A stretch of DNA of 32,089 nucleotides from an uncultured Gammaproteobacteria bacterium (lineage in GTDB: Bacteria > Pseudomonadota > Gammaproteobacteria > Cardiobacteriales > CAKMZF01): positions 2,136-34,224 of the forward strand of contig CAKMZF010000011.1 of the NCBI GenBank assembly GCA_929200405.1, given 5' to 3'. Both the position numbers and the translations under genes were made by a program. The notes below the pieces were generated by a model. The model saw only the letters and a program-made list of their open reading frames with translations. It was not told where the DNA came from and did no database searches. How positions within the stretch are numbered: position 1 is the stretch's first letter; each line of letters opens with the position of its first letter. Positions 19,803-29,003 of this stretch are shown here, piece by piece.

Positions 19803-20681
19803 TTAGCTAGCTTTAACTTGTGCCATAACTTCTTCGGCAAAGTTTTCAACTTTCTTCTCAATGCCTTCGCCAAGAGCGAGTCTTGAGAACTGCGTTACAG
19901 TAGCATTTTTGCTCTTTAAAAGCTGCTCAACAGTTTGGTCTGGGTCTTTTACAAATGGCTGGCCAACTAAAGTGATTTCTTTTAAGAATTTCTTCATGCG
20001 ACCGATAATCATCTTTTCAATGATTTCTGCTGGCTTGCCTTCAGACTCTGCCTGTGCAGTGAAGATCTCACGCTCTTTGTCTAAAAGTGTCTGATCAACT
20101 TGGCTTTCATCAATGCAATTAGGGTTAGTTGCTGCAATGTGCATAGCAACATCGCGACCTAGCTCTTCGTCACCACCATTCAGGGCAACCGCGACAGCAA
20201 TACGACCGCCGTGAGAGTAAGTGTAAACATTATTGCCAGGAGCAACTAGCGCTTCAACGCGGCGGACATTGATGTTCTCGCCAATTTTCATAACCAGTGC
20301 GCGGCGCGTTTCTTCAAGAGGTTCTCCGTTTACTTCAGTTGCCATTAGTGCAGTAACATCAGTGATATTTTGCTCTGCTGCTGTGTTGGCTACAACGTTA
20401 GCGAAGTTCACGAAGTTATCATCTTTGCCAACAAAGTCAGTTTCGCAGTTGACTTCGACCAAATAAGCTGTGTCTCCAGCTGCATTGGTTTTCATAATCA
20501 AAGCGCCTTCTGCTGCAACACGGTCTGCTTTTTTGTCAGCTTTTGCTAAACCAGATTTGCGCAGTTCATCAATCGCTGCTTCGATATCACCATTGGTTTC
20601 TACTAAGGCTTTTTTACATTCCATCATGCCGAGGCCAGTTCTGTCGCGCAACTCTTTTACTAGTGATGCAGAAATACTCAT
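19803..20681 (-). CDS. tsf: Translation elongation factor Ts
   Basis: VKELRDRTGLGMMECKKAL, VEVNCETDFVGKDDNFVNFA, GQPFVKDPDQTV. Confidence 0.98.
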   Translation of the reverse strand: MSISASLVKELRDRTGLGMMECKKALVETNGDIEAAIDELRKSGLAKADKKADRVAAEGALIMKTNAAGDTAYLVEVNCETDFVGKDDNFVNFANVVANTAAEQNITDVTALMATEVNGEPLEETRRALVMKIGENINVRRVEALVAPGNNVYTYSHGGRIAVAVALNGGDEELGRDVAMHIAATNPNCIDESQVDQTLLDKEREIFTAQAESEGKPAEIIEKMIIGRMKKFLKEITLVGQPFVKDPDQTVEQLLKSKNATVTQFSRLALGEGIEKKVENFAEEVMAQVKAS

Positions 20682-20730
20682 TATTTGATTCCTTAAAATA
20701 TTTTCAGATTTTGACGGGATGTCAGAAATT

Positions 20731-20788
20731 TTACTTGCTAAAATTCAATAATGCTTAGCAAGTAAATCTGACTCCGTAGAGTCAGATT
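20731..20788 (-). promoter_or_regulatory. Two tandem perfect stem-loops in the rpsB-tsf intercistronic region
   Basis: Hairpin 1: AATCTGACTC-(loop)-GAGTCAGATT at 20765-20788 (10 bp). Hairpin 2: TTACTTGCTAA...TTAGCAAGTAA at 20731-20765 (11 bp, 13-nt loop). No strong U-run follows either. Confidence 0.7.
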
Positions 20789-20814
20789 GACATCATATAA
20801 CGTGTCGCTTGGGG

Positions 20815-21588
20815 TTAAGCTTCAGGTGTAGCTTCCGGTTCTACTGCAGGAGCAGCTGTTTCCTGAGGAGCTTCTTCAGCGGCTTTCTTGGTTTTGGTTG
20901 TAGCAGCTAAGGCTTGACCATCAGCAATTGCAGCGGCAGCACCAAGGGTATAGAAACGGATAGCACGGATAGCATCATCATTGCCTGGTACAACGTAATC
21001 AATACCAGCTGGTGAGCTGTTTGTGTCAACAATTCCGATCACAGGAATGCCTAATGTGTTGGCCTCTTTGATTGCAATATTTTCATAATCAACGTCAATT
21101 ACAAAAAGTGCATCTGGCAGGACTGGCATATCTTTAATACCGCCGATGCTTTTTTCTAATTTTGCTCTCTCGCGTTGTAGAGTGATGATTTCACGTTTAC
21201 CGAATTTAGAAATGCTGCCATCAGTTTCCATGGAGACTAGTTCTTGGTAGCGACGAACTGAATTTTTAACAGTTTTGAAGTTAGTCATCATGCCACCTAA
21301 CCAACGGTAGTTTACATAGGGCATGTTGCAGCTTAGTGCCGCGTCTTTGATGCTGTCACGCGCGGCACGTTTAGTGCCTACGAATAAGACTCGACCACCT
21401 TTTGAAGCCAACTGGCCTAAAAAGTTCATCGCTTCATTATACATAGGAAGAGAGTGCTCAAGATTGATAATATGGATTTTGCCACGCTCACCGAAAATGT
21501 ATGGAGCCATCTGTGGGTTCCAGTAACGAGTTTGGTGACCAAAGTGTACGCCTGCTTCAAGCATTTGACGCATTGAAAATTCTGCCAT
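20815..21588 (-). CDS. rpsB: Small ribosomal subunit protein S2 (uS2)
   Basis: [56 protein letters not shown]. The ORF track starts at 21657; I assign the start to MAEFSM at 21588 with AAAGGA-type RBS just upstream. Confidence 0.97.
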   Translation of the reverse strand: MAEFSMRQMLEAGVHFGHQTRYWNPQMAPYIFGERGKIHIINLEHSLPMYNEAMNFLGQLASKGGRVLFVGTKRAARDSIKDAALSCNMPYVNYRWLGGMMTNFKTVKNSVRRYQELVSMETDGSISKFGKREIITLQRERAKLEKSIGGIKDMPVLPDALFVIDVDYENIAIKEANTLGIPVIGIVDTNSSPAGIDYVVPGNDDAIRAIRFYTLGAAAAIADGQALAATTKTKKAAEEAPQETAAPAVEPEATPEA

Positions 21589-21761
21589 TTTTTTTCCTTT
21601 ATAAGGGGTTATTGCTATCATGTTTTGACGGCCGACCCTCCTGTGTAGTGAGAGCACCCCGGCGCATCGTAACGGACGAGTCCGCGAAACATGAATTGGA
21701 TTTTTCCGCAGTGTCAGCTAAAAGAAAGTTGAATCTCTTCTAGGGTTTGTTGTCTGAGGGC
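21589..21761 (-). promoter_or_regulatory. Structured rpsB 5' leader (candidate S2 autoregulatory leader)
   Basis: Long 5' UTR containing GCCGG-[GGUG]-CUCUC-[ACUACACAG]-GAGGG-UCGGC (21631-21663), a two-segment stem with a 4-nt one-sided bulge, plus an upstream GC-rich dyad CGGACTCGTCCG. Confidence 0.6.
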
Positions 21762-21765
21762 GCGT

Positions 21766-21774
21766 TTTATACCA
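21766..21774 (-). promoter_or_regulatory. Candidate extended -10 promoter of rpsB
   Basis: Minus strand TGGTATAAAACGCGCCC: extended -10 TGG-TATAAA followed by a GC-rich discriminator. The -35 is not convincing. Confidence 0.5.
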
Positions 21775-21920
21775 TAACTTTACTAAAAGTGCTAGCAAAA
21801 TCGGCGATAGAGATGAATATAACTTCGTGTTGGTGTTTGTTTGGGCGGGATAGAGGTCGGCGAATGAAAAATAATATGAGTTTATCAATTGTAAATAAGA
21901 TAGTTGAATTTAATTGCCGG

Positions 21921-21946
21921 ACTAATCGCGTATAATGTCGATTAGT
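21921..21946 (+). promoter_or_regulatory. Candidate -10 element (TATAAT) flanked by an 8-bp inverted repeat upstream of map
   Basis: ACTAATCG-CGTATAATGT-CGATTAGT: perfect 8-bp arms around TATAAT, 59 nt before the map start. Confidence 0.5.
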
Positions 21947-22004
21947 ATTATTGCTGGTGCTTGGTAAGTTTTGGAGCACTACTTAGATTAGAAAAAGGAA
22001 TGGC

Positions 22005-22817
22005 ATGGCTATCATCATAAAAACTGAAGAAGATATACAAAAAATGCGAATTGCTGGGCGATTGGCAGCAGATGTGTTGGATATGATAGGCCCATATGTA
22101 CAGCCTGGCGTTACTACCGAAGAGCTAGATAAACTCTGCCATGATTATATTGTGGATGTTCAAAAAGCAATACCAGCGCCATTAAATTATGGCGGAGGCT
22201 ACGGTCGTGACCCTTTTCCTAAGTCTGTGTGTACCTCTATTAATCATGTGGTTTGCCATGGTATTCCTGGACCTAAAAAGTTAAAAAAAGGTGATGCGGT
22301 AAATATTGATGTCACTGTCATAAAAGATGGCTATCACGGTGATACCAGTCGTATGTACTTTGTTGGCAAGCCAAGCCTTTTGTCAGAACGACTTGCTAGA
22401 GTGACTTATGAGTGCATGGCGATGGGTATTGAACAAGTCAAAGAAGGCGCTTATTTAGGTGATATTGGTGCGGTGATACAAAAACATGCAGAGAGTAATC
22501 GATTTTCTGTAGTCAGAGAGTTTTGTGGGCATGGCATTGGCAAAGTCTTTCACGAGGACCCACAGGTATTGCATTATGGCAAAGCAGGCACCGGCGTGCA
22601 GCTAAAAGCTGGAATGATTTTTACTATTGAACCAATGATCAACGCTGGTCGTGCTGGAACTAAATTGTTACAAGATGGTTGGACTGCGGTGACTCGTGAT
22701 AAAAGCTTGTCTGCCCAATGGGAGCACACAGTTGTAGTAACTAAAACAGGTTACGAAGTATTGACAGCAGCAGAGAATGGTAATTTTGTTGGGTTAGATG
22801 GTTATGTAACTATCTAG
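22005..22817 (+). CDS. map: Type I methionine aminopeptidase
   Basis: KMRIAGRLAADVLDMI, FPKSVCTSINHVVCHGIP, INIDV-like NIDVTVIKDGYHGDTSRM, FCGHGIGKVFHEDPQV. Confidence 0.97.
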   Translation: MAIIIKTEEDIQKMRIAGRLAADVLDMIGPYVQPGVTTEELDKLCHDYIVDVQKAIPAPLNYGGGYGRDPFPKSVCTSINHVVCHGIPGPKKLKKGDAVNIDVTVIKDGYHGDTSRMYFVGKPSLLSERLARVTYECMAMGIEQVKEGAYLGDIGAVIQKHAESNRFSVVREFCGHGIGKVFHEDPQVLHYGKAGTGVQLKAGMIFTIEPMINAGRAGTKLLQDGWTAVTRDKSLSAQWEHTVVVTKTGYEVLTAAENGNFVGLDGYVTI

Positions 22818-22897
22818 GTCTCAGTGCCTTAAGTAAGCAGTGAGATAGTTTTGATGCTGGTCTGTAGATACTTTTAAGATTTAAAAAGATATAAAGG

Positions 22898-25648
22898 ATG
22901 CATATGGTAGATGTTGAGATTGGCGCTGGGTCTCAGCAGCTCGTTTCCAAGCAGTGGCAGAAACTGAATGCAGTGTTTGAGAATCAAGGGCAGGCATGTG
23001 ATTGCAGAAATGCCATTAAGTCAGCCCAGCAAGCGCTATTGGATATCTTGATCGAGGGCACTTGCGTTTATGAAGTATTAAAAACCCATACCGCGATGGT
23101 AGATGCGGTGCTTAAGCATTTTTGGCGGCAGGCCATGGGCGACTATGCAGCAAAGCTCTCACTTATTCCTATCGGTGGCTACGGTCGTAGCGAATTATAT
23201 CCCGGTTCTGATTTAGATATTATGATTTTAGGCTCTGCTGTATCTATAAAGCAGGCAGAGTCTGAGCTGACAGAGTTCCTCTCCCATCTCTGGGATTTGG
23301 GTTTCTCCTTAGGGCATTCCGTGCAAAGCTTTTCCTCGCTCTATCATTTGATGAATACAGAGCTGGATAGCTATACCGCTGCTTTGGAAGGGCGATATTT
23401 AACGGGTAAAAAATCGCATGTTCAGCGCATGCTGCGCTTAGTTGATCAGCCTAAGCTTTGGTCTTCGGTGGATTTTTTTGAAGGCAAGAAGCTAGAAATT
23501 AAAAAGCGATATGAAAAAGCACGTGGCACGGGCTATAACCTTGAACCGAATATTAAGGATGGTTCTGGCGGCTTACGTGATATTCATATGCTCAGATGGA
23601 TTGGTAATAAACTCTATGGTCAAGGCGGCTTTAAAACCTTGGTTGATGAAGGTGCGCTTACCTTTGAAGAGCGGGAATTGATACAAAACTGTGAGAAAGA
23701 GCTGAGCAAAATTCGCTTTGCTTTACATATGGTCGCCAATCGACCAGAGAATCGATTGCTGTTTGAACATCAAAAAAATCTTGCAGATTTATTGGGATAT
23801 GATGCCACTAAGCAAAAGCTTGCGGTTGAAGTCTTTATGCAGCACTATTTTCAGAATATTTGGGAAGTGCGATGCGTTATTGAAATGGCGCTGCAACATT
23901 ATGAAGAAGTGATTAATCCACAAGTTTATGGTGCGCCTGAGCTAATCAATGCGAGGTTTCAGTCCAGAGGGCTGTTTATTGAGGCGCGTAATCAACAGGT
24001 ATTTCGTCAAGATTTACATGCTATATTTGAGCTGTTTTTGTTATTGCAGAAAGATGAGCGCCTAATCGGCGTGCGCTCGAATACTGTTAGATTGTTGCGT
24101 GAAGCTGCGGAGCAGATAGACCAGGATTTCATTCAAAGCCCCCGTGCGGCTGAGCTATTTATTGAAATATTAAGTCAACCGACACGAATCACTCGCGCCA
24201 TTCGGCGGATGCATCGCTACGGTATTTTGGCAAAGTACATCCCAGAGTTCGCACCGTTGGTAGGTCAGATGCAGTTTGATATGTTCCATGTCTATACCGT
24301 GGATCAGCATACTATTTTTGTTGTCAGAAATTTGCGTCGCCTTATGGATCTACGCTTCGCCCATGAGCTGCCTTTTGTCAGTAAAATAATGCGAGGTATA
24401 GAGCATGAATGGTTGATTATTATCGCGGGACTATTCCATGATATCGGCAAAGGAAAGGGAGGAGACCATAGCATTATTGGTGCGGAATACGTTCGTGCGT
24501 TTGGGATTCGGTTGGGCTTGAGTAGCTACCAAGTGGAGTTCATTAGTTGGTTGGTTGCCTCTCATCTGCTGATGTCGATGACAGCGCAGAAAAAAGATAT
24601 CGATGACCCCAGAGTGATTGCGGAGTTTGCCGAAACAGTCGAGACCAAAGAGCGCTTAGACTATTTGTATTTGCTGACCGTTGCGGATATTCGTGGTACC
24701 AATCCCGAGTTATGGAATGGCTGGAAAGAGGCACTGCTAGAGAGATTGTATCGTCATACAGTAGAAGCATTGCGGCGCCCTTCTGTGATAACTATTCAGA
24801 AAAAAGCCATGCAGGTGCAGGAGGAAGCAAAACAGCTATTGCAGCAGAAATATGAATATAGCGAGCAAGAAATTAGTAACCTCTGGCAGCGATTTGATAA
24901 TGATTATTTCTGCCGTTTTTCGGCCAGTGAAATAGCATGGCATAGTGCGGCCATATTAGAAAAAACAGATCGTGATCAAACCGTTGTGTTGTCTCGTTAT
25001 GATGCTAAAAGAGGTGGCAATGAGATAATGATATATGCGTTTGACAAGCCTCGTTTATTCGCAGCAATAGCAACGGTTTTAGCAAAAATGCAGCTAAATA
25101 TTTACGATGCCAGAGTCACCAGTAGCTATCATCGTTTGGTGAATGGGATTGAGCAGAACTATGCCCTAAATAGCTACACGGTGTTGGGCAGTGATGATGA
25201 GGTGATTGTTGATGAGTCATATCTAAAACAGATTACAGATGAAGTTTATGCTGCCGTCAATGCACTAGAAGATATAAGAATAGGTGGTTTTAAATCAGTG
25301 CATCGTTCCATTCGCATTATGGATAAATCGCTGCGTTTGGTCTTTGATATTGATAAAAATACCTCACTGACAACGTTGGATTTAAAAGCGCCAGACACCC
25401 CAGGGCTTTTGGCTATGGTAGGCTTGGCATTTACCAAGCATCAAGTGCAAATACATAATGCGAGAATATCAACGCTTGGGGATAAAGCACAGGATATTTT
25501 TTGGATAAGTGATATGGGCAATGCACCATTAACCGAAACAGCACAGATAGCTTTACAGCAACAGATTATCGAAGAGTTATCAGAGCTGTATGGTTGGGAT
25601 GTCAATGCGGAGGATAATGAGCTGTCAATCATTGATGTGACCAATTAG
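22898..25648 (+). CDS. glnD: [Protein-PII] uridylyltransferase / uridylyl-removing enzyme
   Basis: NT motif GGYGRSELYPGSDLDIMIL, HD motif GLFHDIGKGKGGDHS, two C-terminal ACT-like segments. Start could be the in-frame ATG at 22904 (AAGGA spacing). Confidence 0.96.
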   Translation: MHMVDVEIGAGSQQLVSKQWQKLNAVFENQGQACDCRNAIKSAQQALLDILIEGTCVYEVLKTHTAMVDAVLKHFWRQAMGDYAAKLSLIPIGGYGRSELYPGSDLDIMILGSAVSIKQAESELTEFLSHLWDLGFSLGHSVQSFSSLYHLMNTELDSYTAALEGRYLTGKKSHVQRMLRLVDQPKLWSSVDFFEGKKLEIKKRYEKARGTGYNLEPNIKDGSGGLRDIHMLRWIGNKLYGQGGFKTLVDEGALTFEERELIQNCEKELSKIRFALHMVANRPENRLLFEHQKNLADLLGYDATKQKLAVEVFMQHYFQNIWEVRCVIEMALQHYEEVINPQVYGAPELINARFQSRGLFIEARNQQVFRQDLHAIFELFLLLQKDERLIGVRSNTVRLLREAAEQIDQDFIQSPRAAELFIEILSQPTRITRAIRRMHRYGILAKYIPEFAPLVGQMQFDMFHVYTVDQHTIFVVRNLRRLMDLRFAHELPFVSKIMRGIEHEWLIIIAGLFHDIGKGKGGDHSIIGAEYVRAFGIRLGLSSYQVEFISWLVASHLLMSMTAQKKDIDDPRVIAEFAETVETKERLDYLYLLTVADIRGTNPELWNGWKEALLERLYRHTVEALRRPSVITIQKKAMQVQEEAKQLLQQKYEYSEQEISNLWQRFDNDYFCRFSASEIAWHSAAILEKTDRDQTVVLSRYDAKRGGNEIMIYAFDKPRLFAAIATVLAKMQLNIYDARVTSSYHRLVNGIEQNYALNSYTVLGSDDEVIVDESYLKQITDEVYAAVNALEDIRIGGFKSVHRSIRIMDKSLRLVFDIDKNTSLTTLDLKAPDTPGLLAMVGLAFTKHQVQIHNARISTLGDKAQDIFWISDMGNAPLTETAQIALQQQIIEELSELYGWDVNAEDNELSIIDVTN

Positions 25649-25705
25649 GCTAAAGTTTAGCGCATAAATAAATTTGCTGAATACCAATACATGGAAGATT
25701 GGCAT

Positions 25706-26278
25706 TTATTTCTCATGTGATGGTGGCCAAGGTCGGTGGCTATCGCTATTAATCCATTCATGAATCCAGTTGGGCATTGCAGGTTTCCAATCTGGCTTAT
25801 CTAGCGCATCAAAAACTCTCTGTGTGGGAATAACCTTGCCCTGTTCGGTAATGCCTGTCCGCAGTAATACTGAGGAAGTGGCCTGTTCGCCTACCCACAT
25901 GGATTGATAGATATAAATCCACTTCTCATCTATACCAGCGACTTGAGTCCGTATAATCACTTTATCAAACATGCGAACTCTGCGACGATACCGTACTGAG
26001 CTACCAGCAACGACCAGTCCCCATTTCTGCTCTCTGAGTACTTTTCCTAGACCTGCTCGAATAGAGAGATCGAAGCGCCCGAGATCGAATAAAGTTAAGA
26101 TTCGGCCATTATTCATTTCCATAAAGATATCAAGGTCCCAGGGGCGACAATAAAAATGTGTCTCTGAATGCTGGTCAATATCAAGGCTAGCTTGCCTTTT
26201 GGACTTGATGATGGTGGTGAAAAGTCGAAACAGTGGGTACATATTATTTGGGTCGTGTGAGTGGAGTGGTGAGAGCAT
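25706..26278 (-). CDS. 4HBT-fold acyl-CoA thioesterase-like protein (THEM6-like)
   Basis: RPWDLDIFMEMNNGRILTLFDLGRFDL hotdog-fold signature and VRYRRRVRMFDKVIIRTQV; start may be internal (MYPLFRLF). Confidence 0.72.
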   Translation of the reverse strand: MLSPLHSHDPNNMYPLFRLFTTIIKSKRQASLDIDQHSETHFYCRPWDLDIFMEMNNGRILTLFDLGRFDLSIRAGLGKVLREQKWGLVVAGSSVRYRRRVRMFDKVIIRTQVAGIDEKWIYIYQSMWVGEQATSSVLLRTGITEQGKVIPTQRVFDALDKPDWKPAMPNWIHEWINSDSHRPWPPSHEK

Positions 26279-26606
26279 TTAGTATATTGCTGTATTGATA
26301 AAGCTCTGTTGATGAATGCAATTATATTGTGATTTTAATAAAAAAAGCAATCTTTACACTGGCCAGATAACGTAAAAAGAGGTTTAATCTGTTTGCTAAA
26401 TTTCAAGATTATCAAGGCAATGATAAAGCGATGATATTTTTACTTGAGAAATGTAGGCAATAACAAAAGAACGATGCTAAATGATTTGTATTTAGTGATA
26501 AAGTTTGGCTAAAGATAGGTGTGAGATATGATTTTTGTAAATAGAGTTCAAGCACTATTCTGGTGCAATTTAATGCGTTGGTTGTAAAGCTGCTGTATTT
26601 AGCAAG

Positions 26607-28238
26607 ATGATTCCGCAAACTAAATTTGATTATATTATTGTCGGAGGCGGCTCTGCTGGCTGCGTATTGGCAGCAAGGCTGTCTGAGAGCCCTGATGTTT
26701 CTGTCTGTCTGATAGAGGCTGGCGGTGAAGGCAAAAACCTATCGATACGAATGCCTGTTGGTATTGCGTGGACGATTTCGGGGTATCTCAAAAAGTATAA
26801 TTGGGCCTTCGAGACGATTCCTCAAAAAGGGCTTAATGGTCGTAAAGGCTATCAGCCTAGAGGCAAGGGCTTAGGTGGCTCAAGTGCGATAAATGCGTCT
26901 TTATATGTTCGGGGTCATTACAGTGATTACGATCATTGGGCGACGTTAGGTTGTGATGGCTGGGCTTATAAAGATGTGCTGCCATACTTTACCAAGTCTG
27001 AAACAAACTCTGCTTTTGCTAACGATTTTCACGGTAATTCGGGAGAGTTGCAAGTTTGCGATCAAGTGGCACCCAATGCAGCATCCAGAGATTTTGTTCG
27101 TGCTGTTCAGGCGTGTGGGCATCCAGAGAGTGCTGATTTCAACGGTAGCAATCAACATGGTGCAGGTTTATATCAGCTAACTCAATTTTTTAAAGGTCGA
27201 CGTCAAGGAGAGCGATGCAGTAGCGCGGCTGCTTTTTTACATCCGGTGATGGATAGGTCAAATCTCACTGTTATTACCAAAGCCAGAGTTACGAAAATTA
27301 ATATCAGCGATGGCATAGCGACTGGTGTTGTTTATAAAAAGTCGAATCGCCTATTTGAAATCACCGCTGGCGATGAGGTGATTCTCTGTGCAGGAAGTTT
27401 ACAGTCGCCACAGTTGTTAATGCTCTCCGGTATCGGTCCAGCTGAGGAGCTAGAGGAGCACGGTATTGTAGTACACAAAGATTTATCAGGGGTTGGTGAA
27501 AACCTCCAAGATCATGTTAATGTTAGTATTGGCTATCGCTCCAAAGCCAAAGGTTTGATAGGAATTGGTTTTCCTAGTGTGATATTGGCAGCTAAAGGAC
27601 TACTTGATTGGATTCGAGTTGGTAAAGTTGGTGCATTAAGCACGCCATTTTCCGAAGCTGGTGCATTTCTGAAAAGTGATCCAGCAATGAGTCGGCCAGA
27701 TTGGCAGCTGCATTTTACGATATGCATGGAAGAAGACCACGGCAGGCGTTTGCCACTAGGGTACGGATACTCATTTTATATTGGCATACTGCGACCTCAT
27801 TCCGTGGGTAAGGTTTCTCTAAGCAGCGCTCATCCATGTGAACCTCCCGTTATTGACCCTAAGTTTCTAGAGGACGAGCGAGACTTGGATTTACTAGTGA
27901 AAGCCTGTAAGCACGTTGTGGAAAAAATTAATCAAGCGGCACCATTGGCAAAGCATGGAGGTAAGCCTTTGCGAATAGCCGATATTAAAACAGATGAGCA
28001 ATGGCGAGAATACATAACCAATAGAGCGGATACTTTGTATCACCCCGTAGGCACTTGTAAAATGGGTATAGATACTATGGCAGTGGTAGATCCGCAGTTG
28101 AGAGTCTATGGCATCAAGGGGCTTAGAGTGGCAGATGCTTCTATAATGCCAAAGATAATCGGCGGTAATACTAATGCCACTACAATTATGATTGGTGAAA
28201 AAGCTGCTGATATGATTTTGGCAGCTCGGTTGGAATAG
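26607..28238 (+). CDS. GMC family oxidoreductase (choline / alcohol dehydrogenase-like)
   Basis: FDYIIVGGGSAGCVLAARLSE FAD motif, RGKGLGGSSAINASLYVRG, AGSLQSPQLLMLSGIGP, DTLYHPVGTCKMG...GGNTNATTIMIGEKAADMI. Confidence 0.94.
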   Translation: MIPQTKFDYIIVGGGSAGCVLAARLSESPDVSVCLIEAGGEGKNLSIRMPVGIAWTISGYLKKYNWAFETIPQKGLNGRKGYQPRGKGLGGSSAINASLYVRGHYSDYDHWATLGCDGWAYKDVLPYFTKSETNSAFANDFHGNSGELQVCDQVAPNAASRDFVRAVQACGHPESADFNGSNQHGAGLYQLTQFFKGRRQGERCSSAAAFLHPVMDRSNLTVITKARVTKINISDGIATGVVYKKSNRLFEITAGDEVILCAGSLQSPQLLMLSGIGPAEELEEHGIVVHKDLSGVGENLQDHVNVSIGYRSKAKGLIGIGFPSVILAAKGLLDWIRVGKVGALSTPFSEAGAFLKSDPAMSRPDWQLHFTICMEEDHGRRLPLGYGYSFYIGILRPHSVGKVSLSSAHPCEPPVIDPKFLEDERDLDLLVKACKHVVEKINQAAPLAKHGGKPLRIADIKTDEQWREYITNRADTLYHPVGTCKMGIDTMAVVDPQLRVYGIKGLRVADASIMPKIIGGNTNATTIMIGEKAADMILAARLE

Positions 28239-28355
28239 TTTAATTTGGGACTGATTTAGGTATGTGAGTATATAATTAGGCTCATATGAGTTGTCGTGGA
28301 GATAAGATAGCCTAATTGTCTTGTCTATTTTTTATAATGAGATTTGGAGATGAAA

Positions 28356-28757
28356 ATGAGAATACAACAAATAATAAAACTGGGATTGTTGACTGTAAGC
28401 TTTTTAGGAAGCGCGGCAATGGCACAGATAAATGGCGTTTGGGAAACTGAAAAATCCGATAATGGCGGTTATTTGCATGTGCAGATTGATAACTGCGGCG
28501 ATAAAACATGCGGCACTATTTACAAAGCTTTCCGTGACGGCAATGAGAATACCAGTTATGAGCACCTCGGCAAGCAGCTGATATGGGGAATGCAACCAGC
28601 TGGCGAAAATCTCTGGAAAAAAGGTTCAATTTGGGCGCCAGATAAAGACAAGACCTATAAGTCTAAAATGCTATTATCAGGGAGTCGCCTAAAAGTATCA
28701 GGCTGTGTTTTAGGCGGACTAATCTGTCGCGCACAAACATGGAAGCGGGTTCAATAA
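28356..28757 (+). CDS. DUF2147-type secreted small protein
   Basis: Signal peptide (IIKLGLLTVSFLGSAAMA) then NGVWETEKSDNGGYLHVQIDNCGDKTCGTIYKA and KGSIWAPDKDKTYKSKMLLSGSRLKVSGCVLGG. The track starts at a TTG (28344); the ATG at 28356 has GGAG at good spacing. Confidence 0.82.
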   Translation: MRIQQIIKLGLLTVSFLGSAAMAQINGVWETEKSDNGGYLHVQIDNCGDKTCGTIYKAFRDGNENTSYEHLGKQLIWGMQPAGENLWKKGSIWAPDKDKTYKSKMLLSGSRLKVSGCVLGGLICRAQTWKRVQ

Positions 28758-28776
28758 CCAACTAAAAAAAATCCAA

Positions 28777-28804
28777 CAAAGTCTGCAGATAAATGCAGAC
28801 TTTG
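28777..28804 (+). repeat. Perfect 11-bp stem-loop upstream of terminator
   Basis: CAAAGTCTGCA-GATAAA-TGCAGACTTTG. Confidence 0.7.
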
Positions 28805-28815
28805 CAATGTAATTT

Positions 28816-28848
28816 AAAGAGGGCTTTGATATCAAAGCCCTCTTTTTT
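28816..28848 (+). terminator. Strong intrinsic terminator after DUF2147 gene
   Basis: 30-bp perfect palindrome AAAGAGGGCTTTGATATCAAAGCCCTCTTT followed by further T residues. Confidence 0.85.
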
Positions 28849-29003
28849 GCAAAATCACATGTCTAATTTTGACAATGAAAAACCTAAACAGCTCAACAAG
28901 TCTCAAACTTCTGAGCAAGTCAGTATGTGATTTGTTTGGTAGACTTGCTGTTATCAAGCATAATTGCGACTCATTGAACAGCAGACAGATGTAGGAGACA
29001 GAT

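Noticed and set aside
21661-21690. Hammerhead-ribozyme-like string on + strand (acggacgagtccgcgaaac)
   Set aside because: It lacks the CUGANGA core and a proper stem II between the core and GAAA. It lies antisense to the rpsB leader, where the GC-rich dyad is better explained as leader structure.
25660-25712. Imperfect inverted repeat (aataaa...CCAAT...ATTGG...tttatt) between glnD and the thioesterase gene
   Set aside because: Short interrupted stem; may help convergent termination but too weak to call a terminator.
28859-28930. 23-codon ORF (MSNFDNEKPKQLNKSQTSEQVSM) upstream of bcp
   Set aside because: No credible RBS, starts right after a terminator, and cannot be distinguished from chance without conservation data.
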